Assembly: GCA_001730095.1 (NCBI GenBank) | Contig: MDLF01000058.1 | Location: 108,161-172,160 of the forward strand | Direction of reading: 5' to 3' | DNA length: 64,000 nucleotides | Source of the DNA: Rhodobacteraceae bacterium (ex Bugula neritina AB1) | Lineage (GTDB): Bacteria; Pseudomonadota; Alphaproteobacteria; Rhodobacterales; Rhodobacteraceae | Position numbers and translations under genes: made by a program | Notes under the pieces: model-generated | The model's input: the letters and a program-made list of their open reading frames with translations, nothing else | What the model was told of the DNA's origin: nothing | Databases searched by the model: none | Part shown: positions 33,510-44,098 of the stretch, piece by piece | Layout of the letters: the number at the start of each line of letters is the position of its first letter | How positions within the stretch are numbered: position 1 is the first letter of the stretch

Positions 33510-35096
33510 ATGACAAACGCATCCCCGATTTCCGGCGACACATCCCGTGTATTGATTTTCGATACCACCCTGCGCGACGGCGAACAGAGCCCCGGCGCCA
33601 CCATGACCCATGACGAGAAGCTGGAGATTGCCGGGCTTCTGGACGAAATGGGCGTGGATATCATCGAGGCCGGCTTCCCGATTGCCTCCGAAGGCGACTT
33701 TGCCGCCGTGTCCGAAATTGCAGAACGCTCGAAGAACTCAATGATCTGCGGATTGGCGCGCGCCAATTTCAAGGACATCGACCGCTGCGCCGAAGCGGTG
33801 CGCAAGGCCGCGCAGCCGCGCATCCACACCTTTATCGGCACCTCGCCGCTGCACCGCGCCATCCCGAACCTGTCAATGGACGAGATGGCGGACAAGATCC
33901 ACGAGACCGTCACCCACGCCCGCAACCTGGTGGACAACGTGCAATGGTCGCCGATGGATGCGACCCGGACCGAGTGGGACTACCTGTGCCGGGTGATCGA
34001 GATTGCAATCAAGGCGGGTGCAACCACCATCAACATCCCCGATACCGTGGGTTACACCGCTCCGATGGAATCCGCCGATCTGATCAAGCGGTTGATCGAA
34101 ACCGTGCCGGGCGCGGATGAGGTGGTTTTTGCCACCCATTGCCACAATGATCTGGGCATGGCGACCGCCAACGCGCTGGCTGCGGTTGCGGGCGGTGCGC
34201 GCCAGATCGAATGCACCATCAACGGCCTTGGCGAACGCGCAGGCAACACCGCGCTGGAAGAGGTGGTGATGGCGCTGAAGACGCGCAATGACATCATGCC
34301 CTGGCACACCGGCATCGACACCACCAAAATCATGCATATCTCGCGCCGTGTCTCGACCGTCTCTGGTTTTGTGGTGCAGCCGAACAAGGCAATTGTCGGC
34401 AAGAACGCCTTTGCCCATGAAAGCGGCATCCATCAGGATGGAATGCTGAAAAACCGCGAGAACTTCGAGATCATGCGGCCCGAGGACATCGGCCTCTCCG
34501 GCACCTCGCTGCCGCTTGGCAAACACTCTGGCCGCGCGGCGCTGCGCGACAAGCTGGAGCATCTTGGCTATGAGGTGGGCGACAACCAGCTGAAAGACGT
34601 CTTTGTCCGTTTCAAGGAACTGGCGGACCGCAAGAAAGAGGTATTCGACGACGACCTGATTGCGCTGATGCGCACCGGCGCGGACGCCGAGAACGATTTT
34701 CTCAAGATCGTATCGATGAAAGTGGTCTGCGGCACCGGCGGTCCGGCCGAATCCACCGTCGAGATGGAGATCGACGGCAAAGACGTGACTGAGACCGCCG
34801 AGGGCGACGGGCCGGTGGATGCGACCTTTAAGGCGATCCGCAAAATCTACCCGAACACCGCGCGCTTGCAGCTGTATCAGGTGCATGCGGTGACCGAAGG
34901 CACCGACGCCCAGGCAACGGTTTCTGTACGTCTGGAAGAGGGCGGCAACATCGCCACCGGCGAAAGCGCCAACACCGATACGGTTGTGGCCTCGGCCAAG
35001 GCTTATGTGAATGCACTGAACCGCCTGATCGTGCGCCGCGGCCGGGTGGGCGAAGGTGCCGATGCCAAGGAAGTCTCCTACAAAGACCTGGCCTGA
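33510..35096 (+). CDS. leuA: 2-isopropylmalate synthase
   Basis: This 528-residue enzyme condenses acetyl-CoA with 2-ketoisovalerate, the first committed step of leucine synthesis. The HMGL-like TIM barrel begins with FDTTLRDGEQSPG (about residues 12-24), the metal-binding H-C-H-N-D-L-G-M near residue 208, and G-L-G-E-R-A-G-N near 237. The C-terminal third is the LeuA regulatory domain, where leucine binds. Length fits the alphaproteobacterial type I enzyme. A leader peptide with Leu codons lies upstream and a terminator follows. Confidence 0.96.
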   Translation: MTNASPISGDTSRVLIFDTTLRDGEQSPGATMTHDEKLEIAGLLDEMGVDIIEAGFPIASEGDFAAVSEIAERSKNSMICGLARANFKDIDRCAEAVRKAAQPRIHTFIGTSPLHRAIPNLSMDEMADKIHETVTHARNLVDNVQWSPMDATRTEWDYLCRVIEIAIKAGATTINIPDTVGYTAPMESADLIKRLIETVPGADEVVFATHCHNDLGMATANALAAVAGGARQIECTINGLGERAGNTALEEVVMALKTRNDIMPWHTGIDTTKIMHISRRVSTVSGFVVQPNKAIVGKNAFAHESGIHQDGMLKNRENFEIMRPEDIGLSGTSLPLGKHSGRAALRDKLEHLGYEVGDNQLKDVFVRFKELADRKKEVFDDDLIALMRTGADAENDFLKIVSMKVVCGTGGPAESTVEMEIDGKDVTETAEGDGPVDATFKAIRKIYPNTARLQLYQVHAVTEGTDAQATVSVRLEEGGNIATGESANTDTVVASAKAYVNALNRLIVRRGRVGEGADAKEVSYKDLA

Positions 35097-35119
35097 GTCG
35101 GCTTCCTTACATTCGCAAA

Positions 35120-35145
35120 GGGCGCCCGCTGCGGCGCTCTTTTTT
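35120..35145 (+). terminator. Rho-independent terminator of leuA
   Basis: GGGCGCC (35120-35126) pairs with GGCGCTC (35133-35139) with one G-U pair, then TTTTTT. Confidence 0.85.
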
Positions 35146-35413
35146 CATTTTCCAGGTCCAGCCCGGAGCGACGCAATTCTTCGCTGAAACGTCCTGCGTC
35201 TTCTGTGCGGCTATAGTTCGCCCCTGCGAGCAAACTCTCTGCGGTGGCGTACAGCTGCCTCCTCCGGATCTGCGACACGCCGCCATCACACCGGTCTGCA
35301 CGGCATCCAGCCTGCGTTCTCAATGCCCTCCAGACTGAAAAGCGTCACGGGAAAGCGCCGGGGGCAAAGTTGTTTACAGCACCGGATGCACGCACGAAAC
35401 GCGCAAACGGGGG
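35146..35413. other. Non-coding gap between leuA and rlmJ
   Basis: No supported gene in these 268 bp. Frames on both strands are short, without ribosome sites or recognisable motifs. Confidence 0.4.
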
Positions 35414-36208
35414 CTACTTGCGGGACACCCCGTCAAACAGCGCTGAGATCCTGGCGGTTTCGTCTTCTGTCCCGTAGGGAGCGTTGACCACAAACATTCC
35501 CGAACCGGTCATCCGGTGGCCTTCACGGGCGGGAGGGAAAGACACCTCGTGGCGCAAAGCTCCCGGTAGCTCCTGAGCTTCCAAAGCCTTGAGCATCACC
35601 TCGTGGCTGCCGTCCTTCAGGATCGGATACCATAGCGCGATGATACCCACGTTCCATTTCTTGTGCAGCTGACCGATGATGCCGGGAAGGCGGGCATAGT
35701 CTGTCTTGATTTCATAACTTGGGTCAATCAGCAGCAGGCCCCGGCGGGGCGTCGGCGGCGCCAGGGACATGGCCAGTTCGAACCCGTCCTGCTGATGCAC
35801 CCTAGCTTTCCATGGCCGCAGCGCGGACCGCAAGGCCGCGTTTTCCTGCGGATGCAATTCGGCAAAGTGCAGGCTGTCCCCCGCCCGCAACAAGGACGCG
35901 GCAATCAGGGGGGAGCCAGGATAGGCCACCGCCCCGTGCTGCCTGCGTGTTTCCGACAGCGCATGGTGCAGCGGATGATCCGCCGCCAGCCCCTGCTCTG
36001 CCAGCACCTTGGTGATGCCCTGCTCTGCCTCGCCGGTCTTTACAGCCTCGGGCGCATCGAGCTGATAAAGACCGCGGCCGGCGTGGGTCTCGATATAGCT
36101 GAGCGGTTTGTCCTTGCGCGTCAGATAGGCCAGCATCCAGGCCAGCAGTGCGTGCTTCTGAACGTCGGCCAGATTTCCGGCGTGATAGATGTGCTGATAC
36201 GAGAGCAT
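35414..36208 (-). CDS. rlmJ: 23S rRNA (adenine-2030-N6)-methyltransferase
   Basis: This 264-residue SAM-dependent enzyme methylates A2030 of 23S rRNA. It begins MLSYQHIYHAGNLADVQKH, the usual RlmJ start. The SAM motif lies near Y-I-E-T-H-A-G-R-G-L-Y (about residue 38) and the catalytic loop is LIDPSYE near residue 163, in place of the DPPY form. The C-terminal G-S-G-M-F-V-V-N-A-P-Y block is conserved. Formerly DUF519/YhiR. It diverges from the lysozyme-like gene. Confidence 0.93.
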   Translation of the reverse strand: MLSYQHIYHAGNLADVQKHALLAWMLAYLTRKDKPLSYIETHAGRGLYQLDAPEAVKTGEAEQGITKVLAEQGLAADHPLHHALSETRRQHGAVAYPGSPLIAASLLRAGDSLHFAELHPQENAALRSALRPWKARVHQQDGFELAMSLAPPTPRRGLLLIDPSYEIKTDYARLPGIIGQLHKKWNVGIIALWYPILKDGSHEVMLKALEAQELPGALRHEVSFPPAREGHRMTGSGMFVVNAPYGTEDETARISALFDGVSRK

Positions 36209-36298
36209 GCGCCCCCTCTAGCGGCTATTTTCAAAGGGCGGAAGGGGCAGCGTGCGGCGAATAAACGGAATCTCAATCCCGTTGCGCCACACTCTGCC

Positions 36299-37117
36299 AT
36301 GACAAGATACCGCAGAATGCAGGTTCCTATGCCCTTCAGAATGAGCGCCTTTGCCCTGATCGTGACGTTTCTGGCTTTGCTGCTGTGCACGGCCGCCGCC
36401 GTCAGTGCGCAAGGCTATTCGCTGGTTGGCAACCAGTTCTTCCTGCAAAATGCCTCTGCCCCGATGCCAGGGTCTGCACTCGCCGCAGGCGCGGCTCCGC
36501 AGGCTGTTGCCAGCCAGCTGCCGGACACCTTGCCGGACGCCGATCAGGGCCGCGGTGCGGTGTCGCTCAACCCTGGTGCGGCCAGCCTGTTCAGGGGCCG
36601 CAGTGGCGGCGGCTTGTTTGCCCCGATCCTGACCGCCCCGCCCAGCGTCAAACGGCTGCTGGATCTGATCGCCAGCGCTGAGGCCGGGAAGGCCCAGTAT
36701 GATGCCGTGCAATACGGGGCCACCCGCAAACCGCCGAAAAAGCCGACAAGCATGACAATCGCCGAGATCAACGCCTGGATTGACGCCACACCTGGCCAGC
36801 CCCATGCCATCGGCCGCTATCAGTTCATCCCCGCTACGCTGCGTCGGCTGGTCCGGCATCAGGGTGTGAAACCGCAGGCCCGCTTTACGCCGGAGCTGCA
36901 GGATCAGCTGGCGCATCAGCTGATTGAGGAAGCCGGCTATAGCGCCTTCCTGGCCAAAGAAATGCCGCGCAAGACCTTTATGCGCAACCTGGCCAAGATC
37001 TGGGCCGGGCTGCCCGTCTCAACCGGGAAATCCTATTACGAGGGTTATGCCGGCAACAGCGCAAGCCTGACCTGGGCACATTTCAAGGCCGAGATGCAGC
37101 GGATTTTCCCGGCCTGA
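36299..37117 (+). CDS. Secreted lysozyme-like (GH104-type) protein
   Basis: The 272-residue product has a signal peptide; the first ATG (36299) is used, but the ATG at 36329 puts the signal right at the N-terminus and is a good alternative. After a low-complexity segment comes the lysozyme-like domain: L-L-D-L-I-A-S-A-E-A-G with the likely catalytic Glu, M-T-I-A-E-I-N-A-W-I, then A-I-G-R-Y-Q-F-I-P-A-T-L-R, and QDQLAHQLIEEAGY. It would cut peptidoglycan in the periplasm. It lies just before the mreB operon, consistent with wall growth. Confidence 0.8.
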   Translation: MTRYRRMQVPMPFRMSAFALIVTFLALLLCTAAAVSAQGYSLVGNQFFLQNASAPMPGSALAAGAAPQAVASQLPDTLPDADQGRGAVSLNPGAASLFRGRSGGGLFAPILTAPPSVKRLLDLIASAEAGKAQYDAVQYGATRKPPKKPTSMTIAEINAWIDATPGQPHAIGRYQFIPATLRRLVRHQGVKPQARFTPELQDQLAHQLIEEAGYSAFLAKEMPRKTFMRNLAKIWAGLPVSTGKSYYEGYAGNSASLTWAHFKAEMQRIFPA

Positions 37118-37255
37118 CCGGTGTTTTTTCGGCCCCTCGGGCAAACCGGACAGCTTGGTCGACAGCCCTGCACCGGAACAGCGCGTGAACGCGGCAGACT
37201 GACACCGCTGAATACTGGGCGGAAAGGCGCTGTTTCACCATAATACGCTCTTTCG

Positions 37256-37311
37256 CGGCCCTTCCGGGCCGCTTATAAGGTTGAGGACGGCGGCTCCTGC
37301 TGGGAGTCGCC
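37256..37311 (+). promoter_or_regulatory. Two hairpins in the mreB upstream region
   Basis: GCGGCCC-TTCC-GGGCCGC (37256-37273) is a perfect 7-bp stem, and a second imperfect stem pairs GGCGGCTCC with GGAGTCGCC shortly after. There is no T-run. They lie 38-93 bp before the mreB ATG and may be a leader structure or a weak terminator for the gene upstream. Confidence 0.35.
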
Positions 37312-37321
37312 CAAGGTATAA

Positions 37322-38395
<1,074 letters not shown>

Positions 38396-38457
38396 CAGCC
38401 CCTGCCCGCCAGAACGGCGCCGGCTGACAGGCTGGAGTGGCGGCTGGAAGGAGAGAC

Positions 38458-39399
38458 GTGGCAAAGGACAAGTCACAGCGCGATGATTACACGGCCCCGC
38501 TGCGGCGCCTGCTGACAGCGGTGCTGTGCCTGTGTCTTGCTGCAATCTTTATCGTCTGGCGGATTGACAGCCCGCGGGTGGAGCGGTTCCGGGCTCAGGT
38601 GGTTGACGCTGTTGTCCCCAGCATGGACTGGGCGATGGTGCCGGTCACCGCAACAATCAACCTGTTTCGGGATTTCCAGAGCTATCAGCGGCTGGCAGAA
38701 CAGAACCGCGAATTGCGCAGTGAACTGCGGCAGATGCGCGCCTGGAAAGAGGCGGCGCTGCAGCTGGAACAGGAAAACGCCCGCCTTCTGGATCTCAACA
38801 ACGTGCGGCTGGATCCGCAGCTCACCTATATCACCGGGGTGGTGATGGCTGACAGCGGCTCGCCTTTTCGCCAGTCGGTGCTGCTGAACGTGGGCAGCCG
38901 CGACGGGGTGCATGACGGCTGGGCCGCCATGGACGGGATCGGACTGGTGGGGCGGATTTCCGGCACCGGCCACAACACAGCGCGGGTGATTCTGCTGACC
39001 GATGCCGCCAGCGCGGTGCCTGCCACCATCCAGCCCTCTGGCCAGACTGCGCTTGTGACCGGCGACAACAGCGCTGCACCGGTGCTGAGTTTTCTGGAGA
39101 ATGCCGACCAGATCCGCCCCGGAGATCGGGTGATTTCTTCGGGCGATGGCTCGGTCTTTCCAGCAGGCCTGCTGATCGGCCAGGTGGCCAAGGACCGGTC
39201 GGGCCGCATGCGCGTGCGACTGTCTGCGGACTATGGGCGGCTGGAATACCTGCGCGTGCTGCGCCATCATGGCACCGAGGTGATCCAGAACCCGGGCGGG
39301 CTGGTTGGCGCCGCCCCTGGCGATCCGCTGCCGCAGCCGCGCCCTGAAACCCTGGGCGAGGACAGCGCCGAAAGCACGGTCGAGGCGGGCAATGGCTAG
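38458..39399 (+). CDS. mreC: Rod shape-determining protein MreC
   Basis: The 313-residue product has a short cytoplasmic start, one membrane helix (about residues 17-36), a coiled coil (about 65-110, with LAEQNRELRSELRQMRAWKEAALQLEQENARLL) and the periplasmic MreC beta domain. It links the MreB filament to PBP2. The start is a GTG at 38458 with AAGGAG 5 nt upstream. The upstream ATG (38437) is unsupported. Its last 8 bp overlap mreD. Confidence 0.94.
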   Translation: MAKDKSQRDDYTAPLRRLLTAVLCLCLAAIFIVWRIDSPRVERFRAQVVDAVVPSMDWAMVPVTATINLFRDFQSYQRLAEQNRELRSELRQMRAWKEAALQLEQENARLLDLNNVRLDPQLTYITGVVMADSGSPFRQSVLLNVGSRDGVHDGWAAMDGIGLVGRISGTGHNTARVILLTDAASAVPATIQPSGQTALVTGDNSAAPVLSFLENADQIRPGDRVISSGDGSVFPAGLLIGQVAKDRSGRMRVRLSADYGRLEYLRVLRHHGTEVIQNPGGLVGAAPGDPLPQPRPETLGEDSAESTVEAGNG

Positions 39400-39928
39400 C
39401 ACCTCATCCGCCCGGATCTGGACCATGCGGGCTGCGTTTGCGGCCCTGGCGCTTGTGATCATGTTTTTCCACCTGCTGCCACTAGAGACTGAGCCACGAT
39501 TCTGGGCGCCGCCTGACCTGTTGCTGGCGCTGGTCATGGCCTGGTCGCTGCGCCGCCCCGATTATATCCCGGCCTTGTCCATCGGGCTGGTGATGCTGCT
39601 GGCGGATCTGCTGTTTCATCGGCCACCGGGACTGCTGGCACTGCTGACAGTTCTGGGCTGCGCTTTCCTGAAAAACCGCGCAGCCCCCCACCGTGAGAAC
39701 ACCTTTGCCAGCGAATGGCTGGCCGTTGCCCTGGTGCTGACTGGCATTGCCACACTGAACCGGCTGGTCCTGACGCTGTTCGGAGTAGAGCAGGCGCAAC
39801 TGAGCCTGACCGTGATCCAAATTGTGATGACCATTGCCGTCTATCCGCTGGCGGTTTGGGCCAGCCAGTCTATTCTTGGGGTGCGCAAATTGTCCCCTGC
39901 CGAGGCCGAAACCCTGGTGAGCCGCTGA
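39392..39928 (+). CDS. mreD: Rod shape-determining protein MreD
   Basis: The 178-residue polytopic protein has five or six membrane helices and the short polar loops of MreD. It works with MreC and RodA in the elongasome. The ATG at 39392 overlaps the end of mreC, and the stop TGA shares an A with the mrdA ATG (39926-39930), showing tight translational coupling. MreD is poorly conserved, so position in the operon carries much of the call. Confidence 0.9.
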   Translation: MASTSSARIWTMRAAFAALALVIMFFHLLPLETEPRFWAPPDLLLALVMAWSLRRPDYIPALSIGLVMLLADLLFHRPPGLLALLTVLGCAFLKNRAAPHRENTFASEWLAVALVLTGIATLNRLVLTLFGVEQAQLSLTVIQIVMTIAVYPLAVWASQSILGVRKLSPAEAETLVSR

Positions 39929-41874
39929 TGAAACGCAATACCAAGGATCTGGATGCCGCCCATGGCAAAATGACCCGCCGGGCCCTGTTCCTGGGCGGGC
40001 TGCAGCTGGCCTTTGCAGGCGGGCTGGCCGCACGGATGCGGTTTCTGCAGGTGGATCAGGCCGATGAATTCCGCCTGCTGGCAGAGGAAAACCGGATCAA
40101 CATCCGATTGCTGCCGCCCGCGCGCGGACAGATTTTTGACCGCAACGGTCTGATCATTGCGCAGAACTCTCCCTCTTACCGGATCACGGTGGTGCCAGAG
40201 GACGCCGGCGATGTGGAAGCGGTCATTGCCAAGCTTTCAAACCTGGTGCCGCTGGACCCGGAGGATCTGGAGCGCGCCCGTGCCGAGATGCGCCGCTCCC
40301 CGCCGTTTCTGCCAATTACCCTGGCTGACCGGATCGGCTGGGAGGATATCTCCAAAGTGGCGGTGAATGCCCCTGCCCTGCCGGGTGTTACCCCCGAAGT
40401 CGGGCTGACGCGGATCTACCCGCAGCTTGGCGATTTTGCCCATGTCATCGGTTATGTCGGCCCTGTATCCGACTATGACCTGAGCAAAATGGCCGACCCG
40501 GAGCCAGTATTGATGATTCCGCGCTTTCAGATCGGCAAGGTCGGCTTTGAAGCCAAGCGCGAGGACGTATTGCGCGGCAAGGCAGGCGCCAAACGGGTAG
40601 AGGTCAACGCCACTGGACGGGTGATGCGCGAGCTGGACCGACGCGAAGGGATTTCCGGCGCGGATATGCAGCTGACCATCGACTCCGGTCTGCAGAACTA
40701 TGTTCAGGCCCGGCTGGGCAACGAAAGCGCCGCCGCGGTGGTGATCGACTGCGAGGACGGCGACATACGCGCGATCTGCTCCTCGCCCAGCTTTGATCCC
40801 AACCTGTTCGTGCGCGGTATCTCAGTGGCCGACTACCGCATGCTGACTGAGGACAAATTCCGCCCGCTGTCCAATAAGACGGTCCAGGGTACTTACCCGC
40901 CCGGCTCCACCTTCAAGATGATCACGGCGCTGGCGGCGCTGGAAAGCGGCGTGATCGGGCCGCAGGAAACCGTCTGGTGCCCCGGTCACCTGAAGGTCGG
41001 GGGACGGCGCTTTCACTGCTGGAAGCGTGCAGGCCACGGCCACGTGGATCTGAACACCTCGCTGAAACGGTCCTGCGACGTCTATTATTATGATGTGGCC
41101 ATCAAGACCGGTATCGACAAGATTTCGGAAATGGCCAACCGGTTCGGGCTGGGAATCCGCCATGACTTGCCGATGTCCGCAGTGGCGCAGGGCATTACGC
41201 CGACCAAGGCTTGGAAAGCCAGCTCTTATGGCAAGGACTGGCTGATCGGCGACACCGCAAACTCCTCCATTGGTCAGGGCTATTTGCTGGCCTCCCCGCT
41301 ACAGCTGGCGGTCATGACCGCACGGCTTGCCACCGGCCGCAGTGTGACTCCGCGACTGCTGAAATCTCTGGATGGTGCAGAACAGCCCAGCGGTGCCGGC
41401 GAACCGCTGGAGGTCAGCGAAAACAATCTCCGGATGGTGCGCAAGGGAATGTATTCGGTCAGCAACGACCGCCGCGGCACCGCCTACCGGTCCCGCATCA
41501 TCGGCGACGGCATCCGGATGGCGGGCAAGACCGGCACCAGCCAGGTGCGCAACATCACAGCCGCAGAGCGCGCCGCAGGGGTGATCCGAAACGAGGACCT
41601 GCCCTGGGAGCGCCGCGACCACGCGCTGTTTGTCTGCTACGCGCCCTATGACAAGCCTAAATACGCGGTGGCAGTTGTGGTCGAACACGGCGGCGGCGGC
41701 TCCAAAGCGGCAGCGCCGGTGGCGCGTGACGTGCTTTTGCAAGCACTTTACGACGGCACCCCGCCGCTGGAAGCCTACCCCAAGGCCGACCGCAGCCGCA
41801 TTAAGGCGCAGCAGGAACGGCTGGAGCGAGAGCGCGTCAAGCGTCCGCTGGGCAGCAGGAGCAGCCGGGCATGA
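39928..41874 (+). CDS. mrdA: Penicillin-binding protein 2 (peptidoglycan transpeptidase)
   Basis: This 648-residue class B PBP makes the cross-links of lateral wall growth. It has one N-terminal membrane anchor (residues 16-36), the PBP dimerisation domain with R-G-Q-I-F-D-R-N near residue 68, and the transpeptidase domain with GSTFKM (catalytic Ser, about residue 326), KRSCD (about 382) in place of SxN, and KTGTS (about 534). The start overlaps the mreD stop. RodA is its partner and its gene follows with 4-bp overlap. Confidence 0.96.
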   Translation: MKRNTKDLDAAHGKMTRRALFLGGLQLAFAGGLAARMRFLQVDQADEFRLLAEENRINIRLLPPARGQIFDRNGLIIAQNSPSYRITVVPEDAGDVEAVIAKLSNLVPLDPEDLERARAEMRRSPPFLPITLADRIGWEDISKVAVNAPALPGVTPEVGLTRIYPQLGDFAHVIGYVGPVSDYDLSKMADPEPVLMIPRFQIGKVGFEAKREDVLRGKAGAKRVEVNATGRVMRELDRREGISGADMQLTIDSGLQNYVQARLGNESAAAVVIDCEDGDIRAICSSPSFDPNLFVRGISVADYRMLTEDKFRPLSNKTVQGTYPPGSTFKMITALAALESGVIGPQETVWCPGHLKVGGRRFHCWKRAGHGHVDLNTSLKRSCDVYYYDVAIKTGIDKISEMANRFGLGIRHDLPMSAVAQGITPTKAWKASSYGKDWLIGDTANSSIGQGYLLASPLQLAVMTARLATGRSVTPRLLKSLDGAEQPSGAGEPLEVSENNLRMVRKGMYSVSNDRRGTAYRSRIIGDGIRMAGKTGTSQVRNITAAERAAGVIRNEDLPWERRDHALFVCYAPYDKPKYAVAVVVEHGGGGSKAAAPVARDVLLQALYDGTPPLEAYPKADRSRIKAQQERLERERVKRPLGSRSSRA

Positions 41875-43022
41875 GCTATCTTGAGTACCACGCGAAATCG
41901 ACGCCCTCCGGCCTTGGCAAGGTGTTACACCTGAACTGGGGGCTGACACTGCTCCTGATAACCGTCTCCAGCGTCGGTTTCTTGATGCTTTATTCGGTTG
42001 CTGGCGGCTCTTTCAGCCCCTGGGTGGAACCGCAGGTCAAACGCTTTGCCCTGGGACTGGGCGTGATGTTCGTGGTGGCCATGATCCCGATCTGGTTCTG
42101 GCGCAATGTCTCTGTGCTGGCCTATCTGGGATCGCTGGCCCTGCTTGTCGCCGTGGAACTGTTCGGCACCGTCGGCATGGGAGCGCAGCGCTGGATCGAC
42201 ATTGGCTTCATGCGGCTTCAGCCATCGGAAGTCACCAAGATCGCCCTGGTCATGCTGCTGGCGGCCTATTACGACTGGCTGCCGCCTGAAAAAATCTCGC
42301 GCCCCTTGTGGGTGCTGCTTCCAGTGGCATTGATCCTGATCCCCACCGCATTGGTTCTGAAACAGCCGGACCTAGGCACCTCGATCCTGCTGATGGCTGC
42401 TGGCGGCGGCGTGATGTTCCTGGCCGGCGTTCACTGGGCCTATTTCGTGGCAGTGATCGCAGCCGGCGTCGGACTGGTCAGCGCAGTATTCCAAAGCCGC
42501 GGCACCGACTGGCAGCTCTTGAAGGATTACCAGTTCCGCCGCATCGACACCTTTCTGGACCCGTCGCAGGACCCGCTTGGCGCAGGCTATCACATCACCC
42601 AGTCCAAGATCGCGCTCGGCTCTGGCGGCTGGTCCGGACGTGGTTTCATGCAAGGTACGCAATCGCGGCTGAACTTCCTGCCCGAAAAACACACCGACTT
42701 TATCTTTACCACTCTGGCCGAAGAATTCGGGTTTATCGGCGGGATTACCCTGTTGTTGATCTATATGCTGATCATCCTGTTCTGCATCGCCTCAGCGATT
42801 GCCGCCAAGGACCGGTTCTCTTCGCTGGTGATCATGGGCATTGCCATTACCTTCTTCCTGTTCTTTGCGGTGAATATGTCAATGGTAATGGGGCTGGCCC
42901 CGGTGGTGGGCGTGCCGCTGCCGATGGTGTCTTATGGCGGTTCTGCCATGCTGGTCCTGCTGGGGGCTTTCGGGATTGTGCAAAGTGCCCATATTCACCG
43001 CCCGCGCCAAGTCTCACGCTAG
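41871..43022 (+). CDS. rodA: Peptidoglycan glycosyltransferase RodA (SEDS)
   Basis: This 383-residue protein with about ten membrane helices is the SEDS-family polymerase that extends glycan strands with PBP2. Typical segments are A-Q-R-W-I-D-I-G near residue 105, L-Q-P-S-E-V-T-K-I-A, and the motif T-D-F-I-F-T-T-L-A-E-E-F-G-F-I-G-G near residue 275. It starts at the ATG overlapping the mrdA stop (ATGA). The operon then continues after 17 bp with a hydroxypyruvate reductase gene. Confidence 0.96.
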   Translation: MSYLEYHAKSTPSGLGKVLHLNWGLTLLLITVSSVGFLMLYSVAGGSFSPWVEPQVKRFALGLGVMFVVAMIPIWFWRNVSVLAYLGSLALLVAVELFGTVGMGAQRWIDIGFMRLQPSEVTKIALVMLLAAYYDWLPPEKISRPLWVLLPVALILIPTALVLKQPDLGTSILLMAAGGGVMFLAGVHWAYFVAVIAAGVGLVSAVFQSRGTDWQLLKDYQFRRIDTFLDPSQDPLGAGYHITQSKIALGSGGWSGRGFMQGTQSRLNFLPEKHTDFIFTTLAEEFGFIGGITLLLIYMLIILFCIASAIAAKDRFSSLVIMGIAITFFLFFAVNMSMVMGLAPVVGVPLPMVSYGGSAMLVLLGAFGIVQSAHIHRPRQVSR

Positions 43023-43039
43023 ACCATCAGGGAGTTTCC

Positions 43040-43972
43040 ATGACCGCCAATGTCCTGTTTGCAGGCCGCCCCGAAAGCTGGCCCATCTATGCGCCGCTGT
43101 TGAAGGCAGAGTTTGCCCGGCTGGGTGTGGACGCCAGTGTGCACACAGAATTTGCGCCGGCAAAGGTGGACTATATCGTCTATGCGCCCAGCGGACCGAT
43201 CAGCGATTTCAGCCCCTTCACCCGGCTGAAGGCAGTGCTGAGCATGTGGGCAGGGGTCGAAAAGATCGTGCCGGCTGTACCTGCCGCAATACCGCTCACC
43301 CGGATGGTGGACAGCGGGCTGGAGCAGGGCATGACGGAATGGGTTGCTGGCCACACGCTGCGGTATCACCTGGGAATGGATGCCCATATCCTGGGGCAGA
43401 ACGGGCACTGGGACCCCAAGGCGCCACCGCTGGCAAAGGATCGCTGCGTGACCGTGCTGGGCCTCGGTGCGCTTGGCACGGCCGCGGCCAAAACCCTGGC
43501 CGCGCTTGGCTTCCAGGTGGCCGGCTGGAGCCGGACACGGAAACACATTGATGGGGTCATCTGCCACTCCGGCGGGGACGGGCTGAAGTCTGCTTTGGCA
43601 CAGGCAGAGATCGTCATTCTGCTGCTGCCGGACACGCCTGCCACCGAAAACACCCTGAACGCTGAAACCCTGGCGATGTTGCCAAGGGGGGCCAGAATCA
43701 TCAACCCGGGCCGGGGCCCGTTGATAGATGACGACGCGCTGCTTTCCGCCCTGAACAGCGGCCAGATCGGCCACGCAACGCTGGACGTGTTCCGGATCGA
43801 GCCGCTGCCGCCCGGACATCCCTATTGGACGCATCCAAATGTGACCGTGACACCTCACATCGCCTCGGAAACCCGCGAAAGCACGGCCGCCCAAGTGATT
43901 GCAGAAAACATCCGGCGCAGCGAGGCCGGTGAGCCGCTGTTACATCTCGTCGACCGAAGCCTCGGATACTAG
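43040..43972 (+). CDS. ghrA: Glyoxylate/hydroxypyruvate reductase A-type dehydrogenase
   Basis: This 310-residue D-2-hydroxyacid dehydrogenase of the GhrA group reduces glyoxylate or hydroxypyruvate with NAD(P)H. The nucleotide motif is V-T-V-L-G-L-G-A-L-G-T-A-A-A near residue 140, N-P-G-R-G-P-L-I-D-D near 225 carries the conserved Arg, and P-H-I-A-S-E-T-R-E-S near 275 has the catalytic His. It has GGGAG before the ATG and lies 17 bp after rodA, so it is likely the last gene of the elongasome operon. The reason for this link is unclear. Confidence 0.88.
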   Translation: MTANVLFAGRPESWPIYAPLLKAEFARLGVDASVHTEFAPAKVDYIVYAPSGPISDFSPFTRLKAVLSMWAGVEKIVPAVPAAIPLTRMVDSGLEQGMTEWVAGHTLRYHLGMDAHILGQNGHWDPKAPPLAKDRCVTVLGLGALGTAAAKTLAALGFQVAGWSRTRKHIDGVICHSGGDGLKSALAQAEIVILLLPDTPATENTLNAETLAMLPRGARIINPGRGPLIDDDALLSALNSGQIGHATLDVFRIEPLPPGHPYWTHPNVTVTPHIASETRESTAAQVIAENIRRSEAGEPLLHLVDRSLGY

Positions 43973-44067
43973 GGGCTTCGCCCCTCGCGCCTGCGGCGCT
44001 CACCCCAGGGTATTGCCGACCAGAAAGAAGCGAAACGCATACTGCTTCTTTCTGGTCTGAAATACCC
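43971..44067. repeat. Long intergenic hairpins after ghrA
   Basis: A small stem AGGGGC-TTC-GCCCCT (43971-43985) overlaps the ghrA stop. Then GGGTATT (44008-44014) and GACCAGAAAGAAGC (44018-44031) pair perfectly with GCTTCTTTCTGGTC (44044-44057) and AATACCC (44061-44067), with a 3-nt bulge on each side and a 12-nt loop. The M3 peptidase gene ends on the other strand at 44099. The motif resembles the gene-end sequences at 25193 and 48071. Confidence 0.8.
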
Positions 44068-44098
44068 AATTCTGCGGTATCGCCTTGCGGCGTGTTTT

